Shown: piece after piece, positions 22,776 to 33,439 of the stretch
Layout of the letters: every line of letters begins with the position of its first letter
Position numbering within the stretch: the stretch's first letter is position 1
From: Piezodorus guildinii
Taxonomy: Eukaryota > Arthropoda > Insecta > Hemiptera > Pentatomidae
Assembly: GCA_023052935.1 (NCBI GenBank)
Contig: CM041292.1
Span: 92,735,169-92,799,168 of the forward strand
Length of the DNA: 64,000 bases
Reading direction: 5' to 3'
Position numbers and translations under genes: made by a program
The notes under the pieces: model-generated
Database searches by the model: none
What the model was told of the DNA's origin: nothing
What the model saw: the letters and a program-made list of their open reading frames with translations, nothing else

Positions 22776-22945
22776 CAGAAATAATCGGGAGTCAGTCGTT
22801 TTCAATATTTCAATTTTGCCGATGTTTAAGTTTATGCTTGGCATGGCTCACTAATGCACTGATGATGGCTCACAAGTTTGAGCCGAAACGTTGGCAAAAT
22901 TAAAATATTAAATAAAAGGACTGACTCCCGACTATTTTTATTCCT
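22776..22945 (+). ncRNA. Hammerhead-ribozyme-like hairpin, type A (copy 1)
   Basis: Long inverted arms (22776-22826 and 22888-22940) share TCGGGAGTCAGTC and AATATTTCAATTTTGCC against their complements. At the apex the 5' arm ends GCCGATGT then T. After 32 bases comes CTGATGA (22859-22865), one extra T, a perfect 6-bp stem II GGCTCA/TGAGCC with loop CAAGTT, and GAAACGTTGGC (22885-22895). GCCGATGT pairs with ACGTTGGC using two G-T wobbles. This is the layout of a hammerhead with stem III open, with the predicted cleavage after T22826. Weak points: no good stem I, and the T22866 insertion. Confidence 0.55.
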
Positions 22946-22949
22946 ATAT

Positions 22950-24425
22950 GGTCATTCAAATCAGACAACTAGATAAGGTTTCATCATTAATAAAAACGAA
23001 AATATTAGTAAAGATAAATCCAATGATATATTAATACGGATGCTTTATTGATATTAACTACTCCTTTTAACCAAAATATACTAGATATGTCAAACCCTAC
23101 AAAACTGAGTTCTATTATAACATGTCCTCCGATTTCATATAAAAACCGCAAGTCCTATGAAAAATTGCAGTTCTATATGAAAGGTAATTCCTACACATAT
23201 TATTAAAAACCGAATCATAAGAATGCATTTCATTCCAAAAAAAATAGTTATTGAAGTGATTAAAAACAATACAATATTATTTTATTTGCAAGGAATGAAA
23301 TAAATTGATTCTAAAACTAATAAATGAGAGATTTATTCGTTTTATATAAAATGCTTCTTAATTGGATATATAGCCAATTGGGAAGGATCACCTTAAGTAA
23401 GTTAATCCCAAAGTAAATCATAACACACTCAATTAAAAGAGTACCCGAAATGTAATTTATAGCATTTAAGAAAATTACATGTGGCTTGTTTCAATAAAAC
23501 TATAGATATGAATAGGAAAAAAAAAAAAAAAAAAAATAGAAGCATGCTAAACCTGAGAATGCCTCTACTAGCCGAAAAACAATTGTTAGTGAATATTTTA
23601 TAATAATTTAACACAATTCTTTAATCAAAATTGTCGCTTAATCTTTGTTTTATCTTTCTGTAAGTTGGTCTAGTTTATAGTTTAAGAGGGGTAAGATATC
23701 ATTTATTACGATGAATTAACTCTTTACACTCGGCACAGTTTCGGATGCTACACCTACCAGCAACTCGACATCACTTATCAGGGAAAGTATTCACTCTGGA
23801 ATCGAGATTTTATATAGTAAAACTTAAGAACCAAGCAAGGCATTCTAATACAATTTGGTTTATATGTATTAGTGGGCATTAAAAAATATAAAAAAAATAA
23901 TGTTTATTTTTTCCACCCTGTTATCTTTGGATACCTTTAACAGAATTAGGGATAATTAAGTTGGGAGGTACAGTCAGTTTTTCTCCATGTACATCTTCCA
24001 TCACTGTTCATACTATTATATAGGTGATATTTCAGGAATTAAATTAGATTTTTTTTTATCCTGTATCATTATTATAATCATGTATCATCATTGATTCTTT
24101 GTATGGTAGTATTAAGAATTTTAGTCATTGTTGTGAGACCCTGTCCATAAATCGGTACGTACTTTCCATTCTACTTTTTTTTCTACGTATTTTCCATCCT
24201 ACCTACCCCCCATCTACCACAGTACCTAGTTTCCATTCTCCCACCATGCGGTACATATCTCCACTCTAATTCATATTTTTATGTTTCATATTTCATGTAA
24301 ATTATTGATACCTGTGTAAATTTTGTTTAGTGAACATTTTTTTCTGTATAACACTTTCATTATTGTACTATAGTCATTGTATTTTAATTAAGTTTTTTTA
24401 CATATACAGTTCTTCTGTTATATTT
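22950..24425. other. AT-rich stretch, no gene seen
   Basis: An A-run at 23518-23537 and chance frames only. The part from 23700 to 24300 is slightly less AT-rich, without recognisable content. Confidence 0.4.
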
Positions 24426-24430
24426 TAATA

Positions 24431-24612
24431 CCGACGTTCTCTAGCTAAATAGGTTATATAATATTGTATGTAATGTCATTGAAATTGTATTATTTTGTAT
24501 CTTTTTAGCCCTGATGATGACCCACAAAGGGGGTCGAAACGTTGGCAAACAATAAATATTTGAAACTATTTAGTTGTTTCATTTAATGACCGCCACTCGG
24601 ACTAATTCCTTC
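24431..24612 (+). ncRNA. Hammerhead-ribozyme-like motif, type A (copy 2)
   Basis: CCGACGT then T (24431-24438) could be the 5' strand of stem III. 72 bases later come CTGATGA (24511-24517), one extra T, stem II GACCC/GGGTC and GAAACGTTGG (24536-24545). CCGACGT pairs with ACGTTGG with one wobble. AATAAA follows 13 bases after the core. Compared with 22.8 kb, the core and the extra T are the same while the flanks differ, so this is a related but separate family. Confidence 0.5.
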
Positions 24613-24644
24613 CAATAAAAAAATAAATATCGAAGTTTATTTTT

Positions 24645-24825
24645 GGGTTATTATTTTCAATAACGAACCTTTGTATTCGACCAAAAAAAAATTTCAAAAT
24701 TATTTTAGGGCTAACGTTTCAAGATACGTAGAATCCGAACGGATAAAACAATTTCCGTTTGTCCGCCGTCCGCGGCATTTATCGGAAATCACTAGACCAA
24801 TTTTTTTTGAAATTCTTATGTTTTA
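24645..24825 (-). repeat. R2 repeat, end fragment (copy c)
   Basis: GGTTATTATTTTCAATAACG is the R2 terminus. Further in, the segment with GTCCGCCGTCCGCGGCA and CTAGACCAATTTTTTTT is the reverse complement of the R2 interior at about 29.04-29.10 kb. Confidence 0.6.
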
Positions 24826-24829
24826 CATT

Positions 24830-25675
24830 TAAATGTTTTTGGCTGCCCGCTATTCACTTGATACTTTTCCATCACCATATGTTTTCTTATACAATACTTG
24901 TATTTCTAGCTTTAGCTACTAAATTTCTTTGTTTTTCTGTTGGTTTTTTAGTATCTACTTTACTATCATTACTTCTGCTTGAATATATATTTTTTAAATC
25001 TTGTCTGTATCTATGTCAATCTGAAATTAATCTTAGTGGTGATTGTTCGTTTTACCATTCTTATTAAAAAAGATAATAATAAAATAAATAAATGGGTAAA
25101 ATAAAATAAAAGTTGTAAAGTAAAAGAAAGGATAAAGAAAGGGATTAGAAATCACTAATGGTAAATTACGAAATTACAACCCTCTCTTATTACTGCAAAG
25201 ATCTTCATTATTCACCGCTTCAGTACTTCAGGACGAAGTGAGTTCTAGTGAATTTCTTTCTTATTTTTTTTTCTTTATTTCTTCATTATCTTCAAGAACT
25301 CATAAAAAGTAGTTATTAAATTATACTTGCGTTCCTTTGTTTCAATATCCATATATACTGCTCAAAGGATCAGAGAATGTGTACTTAGCACGTTCTCATT
25401 CGACGTAAAACAGGTTGATTTATTAATCCATCTTAATATTATTATCATAATTCGAATTTTTTTTGTTGGTATTTTAAACATCCCTTTCCAAAGAAAATGG
25501 GCTGGGTGAGTTTGTTTTTCGTAATCGCTAATAACTTTAACATCCCCTTATAGGGGACAACCGAGTATAAAGGGTAAATTCTCGTTTTTAAACCTCGTCA
25601 AAACAAAGTGTGTTCCATAGCTTAATAGAGCTAGTTTCAGGTATCGCAATGATTAATATTATGGAAATCTTACAA
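24830..25675. other. AT-rich stretch, no gene seen
   Basis: The 102-codon plus-strand frame at 24759-25067 starts inside R2 and is rich in F, L, S and Y, as expected of AT-rich chance frames. Confidence 0.4.
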
Positions 25676-25679
25676 GTTG

Positions 25680-25855
25680 TTAATTAGTGGGAACAATCGG
25701 TGCCTGTCAGCGAAGGAATTAAAGACAACATTGAGCTGTTAGAGGCTACACAATAGGCAGCTTCGGTTCCGAGGAAGAGCCTATCTGGAGATCTCGGCCT
25801 TTTGCCGGCCAGCTCGGGGTTCTGCATAATCACTGATGGGAAAGTTCACTAAACT
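25680..25855. other. GC-richer noncoding island
   Basis: It holds GTTAATTAGTGGG, ACAATCGGTGCC and a dense CTCGGCCTTTTGCCGGCC block that can form a short hairpin. No frame. Candidate regulatory element. Confidence 0.28.
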
Positions 25856-25859
25856 CTTT

Positions 25860-26585
25860 TCAGATAAGAATCTGCCACTGATATTCCAGTGTAAAATGCT
25901 TTCTTTCTGATAAGCCATGATTTAAACTTTAATTAAAATATATCATTCAGACTGCTCAAATTTAAAATGCTGGTACTAAAAAAAGGGTCGCATCGAAACA
26001 GCGGGATGATCCTGAACGGAACCTCCAGGTAAACAGAGAATAATAGCATTTTTTTTAGTAAGTTAACACCGTTGAATTTTCGTTTTATTCAGTTTACTAG
26101 TGACGACTCCTGGTTTGCTCGAGTGCAATTTGATCGTGGTGTTTTTTATGTTTAAAAATGCATTATATTTCTTCGGGATCAGAAGTTCATCGTAATGAAA
26201 AGTGCTCTTCGCAAGAAAGCATTAGGTTTATGTAATAACTTGTATTCAATCTTATATTTAATCATCAGCGGAAATGAGAAACAAATAGGTCAATACGAAT
26301 TCAGTATGCCAAAGTAAAACACCTTGAGCAGTCAGTGATGGTTAGGACTTTTTTTTATCGAATAAAGTCGATAAGCCTGGATTCCTGGACAGAATCATTG
26401 ATAGATTTGTTTATTTTTTTCTGCATGAAAAGCAAGAATTAATTTATTTTTTTTCAAAAGCGAGACCATGACTCTGAACATATATGCATTATCTATTACT
26501 ATTTGGTTGCAGCAAAATACTCTAAAAGTTCCCAAAATCCCTCTTCAATTCTTATTTCAAACAATTGTTTGTGAGATCCACTAAA
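25860..26585. other. AT-rich stretch, no gene seen
   Basis: Nothing assigned. Confidence 0.4.
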
Positions 26586-26589
26586 AGTA

Positions 26590-27455
26590 AAATGAAATAG
26601 GATATACAAAATGAAAATGATCTCAAAGAACAATTACGATTGCTTGAATGGGACAATATTTCAGAACCCGACTGTCAGGAATCTGGGAATTACTTTTGAT
26701 CAAACCTTATTTTCGAAATTTCTCGTCGTAACTTTTCCACCTTTAAGCGATTAAATTCCCTTCGTCGCCGATTCCCGCATGAACCCGGAAACTCTTTGTG
26801 ACCACTATAATATTCCCCTACTTCGACTACTGCTGTACGGTATACGGTACTGTTTCTGGGGATCTCGAGGTAAAAATAAAACGCTTAGTCAATTACTTCG
26901 TTCGATTTATCTTTGTGGACCCTAGGTACACCTCCGTCTCCGAAGTTTATGGCTAGTTGAGAAGACTTTTCCCTTCCAATCGCCACAAGTATTTCTTTAC
27001 ATCATTCCTTTATCAAGTTATCCAATCCCGCCGTCCATGGTATATTTTCGACCTTCTACAATTCAAATATTCTGTCCATTCCCGTTATACACACGCTAGG
27101 ATTTCAGATTTATACACTGCGGCCCACCGTTCTGCACAATTCGACAGATCGCTCCTTATCCGATCCTCAACATTATCGAATTCTAATAGTCTTTCTATCC
27201 GTCACTCCAACTCACTTCCTACCTTCAAATCCCGCTTACTTATTCATCTTCTGATCTACCGGTCAAACCAGAATTGTAAATAAGGCTCCATTTCATATTA
27301 TTTTCTACTTATTTGAGCATTTCTCTTTTCTATTTGTTTAAGATAATTTGTTTATATTACTCTAAGACTCTGAAGCCCACTTTATATATTTTGTTAATTT
27401 TATTCTAAAGACACTTGTCCCAGGATAATAAAGAATTTATTTATTTGATTCCGAA
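26590..27455 (+). mobile_element. LINE, family 3 (CR1/Jockey-like), 3' part
   Basis: Across broken plus-strand frames one reads VRNLGITFDQTL, then RRRFPHEP, FPYFDYCCTVYGTVSGDLEV, KIKRLVNYFVRFIF and YTSVSEVYG. The last 108 codons (26957-27283) stay open from RRLFPSNRHK to SLLIHLLIY-like residues. 'FP.FDYCC.VYG.L..EL..KL.RL.N..VRFIF' is the C-terminal signature of many insect LINE reverse transcriptases. The 3' untranslated region ends TTATTCTAAAGACACTTGTC then CCAGGATAATAAAGAATTTA. This tail also occurs at 39.4 and 44.4 kb. 5' truncated, at least two shifts. Confidence 0.75.
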
Positions 27456-27549
27456 TACTTTTGACACTTCCATTTTTAATTTTTTCTCAAATGAACATTC
27501 AAAACATTAAAAATAAACTGATTTTTGCCATTATTATTGATTTTAGCTA

Positions 27550-27840
27550 TTGTATAACGTCCTTCAAGCATTAAAAATGGGTAAGAACTGCTTAAACAGA
27601 AAAAAATTCCGAATTATTTTTACACTCGCTGTAACTAAACTTCTTGAACAAGCTATGCATGTCCTCCGAAGGCGCTCCAGACCCCAGAGAGCCCGACGAT
27701 CAGCCGGGGACGGAAGGAGGATGAACGGTGCAGACACGGACCAGTTGGCGGCAGGTGCTGTCTCGCTCGGTTGTTGTGCATCTGTCAAAACCGCATCTTC
27801 CGCCTCCCTCAATCTCTTCCTCCGCAGTGGTTTTTAATTC
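27550..27840. other. GC-richer block, unrecognised
   Basis: A short rich block (CCGACGATCAGCCGGGGACG, GAAGGCGCTCCAGACCCC) carries overlapping frames of 95 codons (+) and 82 codons (-). Neither matches a family I know. It could be an exon, a decayed mobile element end or regulatory DNA. Confidence 0.2.
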
Positions 27841-27844
27841 TGTT

Positions 27845-28305
27845 TTCTCTCTGTTCCACTAGCGAAATAAACTGGCACTTCAGTCCCAATTATAATAAAA
27901 ATATAAATAATGAAAAATAGAACAACTTTCTTAATTTTATTGTTCAGGAAAATCCTTTCTCTCATATACTAAACACATTTCCTAGTTAGTGACTACTGTT
28001 TCTTTCCTTCTTATACTTTTTTATCAGAAGACTAAAAATCAGAAATTAATTAATTATAAATATTATAAACGAAAATTCAACTAAGTATCGACTAAATTTT
28101 GAAACTTCTGCATGGTCAAGCCCGAAAAAAAAAACATCACTATTAATATAGCTAAACCATTATCTTAAAACAAACATCATCTATTAGATATAATCACTGA
28201 CATCAGTAAAACAATTACTAAAATCACAATTGAATTAAATTCTTTGGAATACATTTCAGTATATATAAATACATATATCAAATAAATGATTTAGTTATCA
28301 GAGCT
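27845..28305. other. AT-rich stretch, no gene seen
   Basis: Nothing assigned. Confidence 0.4.
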
Positions 28306-28310
28306 TTAAA

Positions 28311-29178
28311 AACGCGGCAAATTATTACACAAGGGTTTATTATTTTTAAATAACTATATTAAGATATAACTGTTCATATAGCAGTTTATCATTTTGATTT
28401 TTCTCTATCTTCAATGATAACCAAGTTTTGGTGGAATTAGATCTATTATAATATTTTACTTGAATACATAGATCAACATTATTTTTTATTTTTTAATTTC
28501 ACTCTTACTGATACTAAAACTCATATATATATATATATATACATATTTTACTGCATTTCCAAAAATAACTGAGTTATGGGCGTATTTATGGGTAAAATTT
28601 CAATTTTTGTTTTTTATTTTGTATAATTATTCACAGTTTTTTGTTTTAAATCTTCGCAAATAACAGAGTTAATATATATAGGGCGTATATGTATATAGGC
28701 AAAATTTCAATTTTTTTTTTTTAGCCTTTTGTTTTATTTAATTTTTTGTTTGTAGCGCTTTACAGATTCTAAAGTTGTATGCACGTTTTTCTCTATCTTA
28801 AAAAAATAACTGAATTATGAGTGTATTTAAGTGTAAAATTTCAATTTTTTTCTTCTGATTTTTATAATTATTCGCAGTTTTTAGGATAAGAAACATTAAT
28901 ACCTTTGTTCTCTATCTTCAAAAATAACTGAGTTATAGAATTAAATCACTTTTAATCGGCAGCATTTTAAAAATAACGAGCTGATATCGACGTCTAGGTG
29001 TTACGATCATCGTTGCATGCCCTAGTATTTTGTGGCGAATTTAAAAAAAAAAAAAATTGGTCCATTAGTTTTGGAGAAATGCCTTTGACGGCAGACGGCG
29101 CGCCAAAATTTGAGGGGAGGGAGAGTTGAATTTTTTTTTGTTTTTAACCCAAAGATTAATTATTGAAAATAATAAACC
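28311..29178 (+). repeat. R2 repeat, long copy (a)
   Basis: It starts AACGCGGCAAATTATTACAC then GGGTTTATTATTTTTAAATA. It ends TTATTGAAAATAATAAACC, the inverse of the start. The copy at 47770-48117 shares both ends but is 520 bases shorter. The difference is mainly an internal array of degenerate units at 28395-28945. Noncoding. Confidence 0.6.
28395..28945 (+). repeat. Degenerate minisatellite inside R2
   Basis: Four or five units, 98 to 142 bases apart, share 'TCTATCTTCAAAAATAACTG', 'AGTTATGGGCGTATTTATGG' and 'GGTAAAATTTCAATTTTT'. Starts are near 28561, 28659, 28801 and 28920. An AT run lies at 28523-28541. Confidence 0.6.
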
Positions 29179-29179
29179 G

Positions 29180-29620
29180 AAAAAAAACTACTTAAGTACT
29201 TTTGTTGTTAAAATGCTTGATTAAACTAACAATTTTGTTTGATAACATAGTGTATAATTATTTTTTTTTTTTAAATATATAGTGGTAGAAGGTTAACTAT
29301 TCTGGCAAAAGTTTATAGTTCCTTTAACATTTAAGGTTAATTATACAATCAAATTAACTAAAAGTTATTATTCATATACTTGAAAATAAACATTTGGCTA
29401 ACTTTGACTTACTTACGTTACGTTACTACAAGTTGTCACTCATATGAATTTCTGTGATTTTTCACAATTTTCGGTCTTAAATATATTAAACCCTTACCTT
29501 AATAGACCGTAATCCTAGCCATCTTCTGTAAAATAATATACTATTTTTCTTAGAAACACTTCGAAATTACAGTACCTCACCTAGTGGAATGTAAGTTATA
29601 CACGATTTGATTGGAATCTG
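29180..29620. other. AT-rich stretch, no gene seen
   Basis: Nothing assigned. Confidence 0.4.
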
Positions 29621-29624
29621 GTTC

Positions 29625-29745
29625 ACTGTTTGGTCTCGCCGAGCTCAGTTGTTAGATGCAAATGCATTCTATGCTAATGGAGATTTAAATCTGTTCTCGA
29701 GTCGGAGTTGGGTCATCAACACCTCACTCAAAGCCACAAATTGAA
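29625..29745. other. Small GC-richer island with octamer-like site
   Basis: It contains ATGCAAATGCATTCTATGCT, then AATGGAG, that is a POU-type ATGCAAAT octamer followed by ATGCTAAT. Between AT-rich flanks, no frame. Candidate regulatory element. Confidence 0.28.
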
Positions 29746-29749
29746 ATAA

Positions 29750-30490
29750 ATCTCTTATTTAATAATCGGCTTAATGTTTTCCATCAAAGGTGTGTGTTTG
29801 AAATATATAAAAATTTACTCCCAATATTGGTTAAAGCTATTATATAGATAACGTGAATGTAGATCTGAAATTATCAAACTTCTTTACAATATTGTAATAT
29901 TTGTCAGAACAAACTTCACAGAAGAAATCATTAATATACGCATTATGCCTTAAATTTTATAAAATGCTTCTGATTTCAATATTCGGTGCTATCTTCAATT
30001 GATTGCCTAATAATTATGAGTAGTACAGATTATTATATAGTACAACTATTTAGATCATGAAAACCTAGGTTTACATTCAGATAAGTACGAAATAATCATA
30101 TGATAAATGGCTCATATAATAAGATACGATGAAAATTGCAGATGAAACAATAAAAAAGTTATGGAATTATGAAATTAAAATGTTTAAAAAAAATTACAAA
30201 AAAAAAAAAATCTAAGGATGGGTCAACCCTTTTCAAATCGTCCTTCCAATTTTCATAAAAATTTTCCGGTCAACAATTTAAATTTGCATTTCTTTTCTTT
30301 ATGAATTTTCAAAAATTACATGATTAAATGGAAATACCACAAAAGAGACTGAAGAAAAAATTATGAAACTCATTCAGATTACACATCTGTAAGATGAATA
30401 AAAGTGATATAATGTTGGCAACCGAGACTCAGCTTGTTCCAAGTTAAAGTTAAATAATCTTCTCGGATCTAAAAAAAAGTAGTCTTTAGA
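29750..30490. other. AT-rich stretch, no gene seen
   Basis: Nothing assigned. Confidence 0.4.
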
Positions 30491-30491
30491 C

Positions 30492-30495
<4 letters not shown>

Positions 30496-30523
<28 letters not shown>

Positions 30524-30783
30524 CGTGGCGCGACAGGTCGTGTAGGCCCTGGGCCTCGCGGTGTAATCTCCTGAGAAGTTATAGTAAGGAGTGTCATCAC
30601 TCCCTACGCCTAATTTTGTGAGTGGCCACCATTTGGCTGACGGGTCTCACATGCCCGGGGGAGAGTCTGTGAGTGAATCCCCATTTAATTACATTCTTAT
30701 AAAAGCCCCGTTGGCACTGGGATTTGAACTCACAACTTCAGCATGAGAGACTAGCGCGCTAGCCACTCAGCCACAGGCTCCCC
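30496..30783 (-). mobile_element. tRNA-derived SINE, family A (best copy)
   Basis: On the minus strand the head reads GGGGAGCCTGTGGCTGAGTG, GCTAGCGCGCTAG and TTGTGAGTTCAAATCCC. TGGCTGAGTGG fits the A box and GAGTTCAAATCCC the B box of RNA polymerase III. The T-run at 30496-30522 on the plus strand is its poly(A) tail. The body is shared with 8547-8832 and about 38020-38200. No acceptor stem closes, so it is a SINE and not a tRNA gene. Confidence 0.85.
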
Positions 30784-30789
30784 TTAAAC

Positions 30790-32350
30790 ATCATTAATTA
30801 TGGTAATAATCTGTATCAGTTCCATCCTTTTCCACCTAGTCTTTTGAAATATTCTGTAATAGATATTGTAAAACTATTCAATTACCAATATTTGAAAACT
30901 TATATTAAAAAAAGGACAATTTTCACAGGATTGAAATCTCTACAAGTAATGATAGGGCTGTTCAAGAAAAAAATTAAGCGTGATACCACTTCCTAACCTT
31001 TATTTTCTAACAGTATTGTTTGATGCCAATTTTTATGAATTTTTTAAACAAGTTTTATAGTACTTAGGTATTATGTCGGGAGGTCCAAAAACGTCTAGAT
31101 AATATTCTTATCCTCATTCTTGTTTTTGTTTTGTTCGGAAATATGCAAAACTACAGAACTTAATAAATTTTAACGTAACTTTTTTTTTTTTTTAACTTGG
31201 AGAACGATTTGGAATGGATTCATCCGTATTTAAACAATATGTTCATCTGTTGACAATATTAGGACCGTAAACCGTAATTATCTTCTTTATTGAAATAAAT
31301 AAAAGCATACACTATACGTACATAATGCTGTGACAAAAGTAGACCTTCTAATTTTCTAATTTTTTCTAATTAAACATAAAAATAGGACATTATTTCACAT
31401 TAATTAATGAGAAAAAACTAAAATAAAAACACTTCTTCAATTATATTTCTTTAGAAGAATGAGAATAAGGACAAAAAGGAGGTAAATCATTAAAAAGTTT
31501 TCACCAAGTTTAGTCCGTGAGAAAGGATTATGAAATTACAACCAGTTATATTCAGCCTGAAAATCATCCTCAAACGCAACAAATTCGTGTTGTTCGGACC
31601 GATTTTCACTTAAATCGTAAATGTATTAATTCATAGTTATAATTATCCCTTTGCGGTTTATTTTTAGCCAAAAAACGTATAAAATAGTTTTAAGTTGATT
31701 TAATAGTATTTATTTAAAGAAATGTTTTTACGATGATAGTTTTGGGATATGATAAAAAAAAAAAAAATGAAAAGAAAAAAAAAGTTGCCAATAATGTGTT
31801 CTCCTCTCCCAAGCACGAGAACCCGACGCATGAAACCCTGAGACATTTTCCAGTCATTACTGAATACCGCATACGGATATTAAACGATTTAAGAAAAGTT
31901 TCATAACAAGAAAAAAAACCATACAGTATCTAAAGTTTTGTTATCGTCTTCATTATTTTTTTATATCAATTTCATTATATATTTCAACAAATAACGAACT
32001 GGACTAAGACATAGCTTTGGACTACGAACCTTGCGACTAAGAGATATGACCACACCTTAATAACTGGTCAGTCAATGATTTGCTAGTTACCTTGGAGTGG
32101 AAACTAGTTAAAGATTAGTGCAACATCACAACAAGGTTATTTACCGACGTTCCAGTCATCTCAACATAATCTTTATTTATGTTCTTGCATGACTTGTTTA
32201 TTCATCCTACCTCTACCTCTACATGCTAACATGATCCTGGTTTATATAGCCTGTTCGAATCTGGATACTAGGTTCAGTCTTTTAGTAGAGAGTTTTAAAG
32301 ATGGAAGAAGTTTTATTTTTCTATATAAATAAGAAAAAAAAACAGTACAT
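30790..32350. other. AT-rich stretch, no gene seen
   Basis: No frame above 60 codons and no assigned repeat in 1.5 kb. Confidence 0.45.
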
Positions 32351-32354
32351 TTAC

Positions 32355-32637
32355 AACCCATGAAGGATGTGGGCTCAGTACATATAGAGATTCGTACTGT
32401 TTGTAGGCGAACGGCCTAATTGAGCCTTGATTAAGCTCAGCCGCCATATTTTGTTCTCCAACTGGATAACAAACTTTAAAGAAGCTGGCTCTGCCCCAGG
32501 AGGGTCTCCATACCCTAGGGTCGCTCCCCGGCTAAATTAACAGAATAAATAATATTCTGTCATAGCCAGGATTTGGGCCCAGGACCCGATAAAAAGTAGA
32601 CTAGCTAGGCTCTCTATCCACTAGACCACGCCGCTGA
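32355..32637 (-). mobile_element. tRNA-derived SINE, family B (second copy)
   Basis: The minus strand starts AGCGGCGTGGTCTAGTGGAT, with TGGTCTAGTGG as A box, and has GGGTCCTGGGCCCAAATCC as B-box region. The 3' body matches 17892-18155 in 'ggctgagcttaatcaaggct' and 'aacagtacgaatctctatat'. Confidence 0.75.
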
Positions 32638-32903
32638 CTATATAAATAAGAAGTGGCGGTTTTATCAGAAAATGAACAAAGTGACAATCAAGAAAGTCGA
32701 AAGATATTACTAACATATCTAAAGTTAAAGATTTTGTAAATGGTCCAAATTTAAAAAAAAAAAAATTTTCTAAGCCCCTTGGGAGTGGGGGTTGGAAATC
32801 GGTAATAGAGGAAGGAATCTGGGATATCTTTTTCTGCATTACATGCATTTTAAGAGGAGACAGAGGATACGAAAATTGAGTCCGTTAGTCAAGTTATGAT
32901 TTC

Positions 32904-33437
32904 TCAGTCTAGTCTGAGGGTCCGTACATAGTCTTGCCAGAGCTGTGGCCGTCCTGTTGTAGTCAGTGTGTTGAAAAGTGGGTACGTGCAGTACCGAAGA
33001 CTATCAAAGAATTTGATATGTCTCCGGGAGATGAACTCTGTCATGATCGGAAGTTCGAAGGTGTCGTGTATTTGGTCAGTCTTTGTCCTCTGTAGAGAAG
33101 TATGCCTCACTATTCGTCTCAGTACTCCATTTCGAAACTGCTGGAACTTTTTTTCTATAGTTGGCGATATATTAGTTAGCATCGGTGCTTCACATAGGAG
33201 GGCCGTTCTAATTAATGATTTATAGATTAAAATTTTCAGGTGGAGGGATAGATTTGGCGAGGTTAGTAAATGATGTAGTCGATAGGACTTGGTCCTAGCC
33301 CAGCTAATCTTTTTGAGGCAGGGATTAGACAATGTGAGGTGCCTATCTAGAGTAATGTCCAGGTAAACGATCCTATTGGCCGGCTTGTTTTTGATTCCTG
33401 CTACCTCGTAGGTCTTTGGTAGAGGGAAATGGTCCAA
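32904..33437 (-). pseudogene. Jockey-like reverse transcriptase C-terminal part
   Basis: An uninterrupted minus-strand frame of 177 codons. Order of motifs: IVYLDITLDRHLTLSN (residues about 23-38, the YLGI.LD..LT motif with D for G), HHLLTSPNLSLHLKILIYKS (54-73), LIRTALLCEAPMLTN (74-88), then FQQFRNGVLRRIVRHTSLQR (about 98-117) and ELPIMTEFI (about 128-136). This is the segment after the catalytic core of Jockey-clade LINE reverse transcriptases. It differs from families 1, 2 and 3, so it is a fourth family. The endonuclease and catalytic core are absent, as is a poly(A) tail, so no function is expected although the frame is open. Confidence 0.8.
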
Positions 33438-33439
33438 AA

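Noticed and set aside
24759..25067. 102-codon frame as a membrane protein
   Set aside because: Starts in an R2 repeat and its F/L/S/Y-rich composition is what AT-rich DNA gives by chance.
27550..27840. Overlapping 95 and 82 codon frames as a gene
   Set aside because: No family resemblance on either strand. Kept only as an unrecognised richer block.
30700..30783. tRNA gene on the minus strand
   Set aside because: A and B boxes are present but no acceptor stem closes and a SINE body with poly(A) follows.
31105..31475. Inverted pair TTCTTATCCTCATTCTT / AAGAATGAGAATAAGGA
   Set aside because: Imperfect, short and 350 bases apart in low-complexity DNA. Likely chance.
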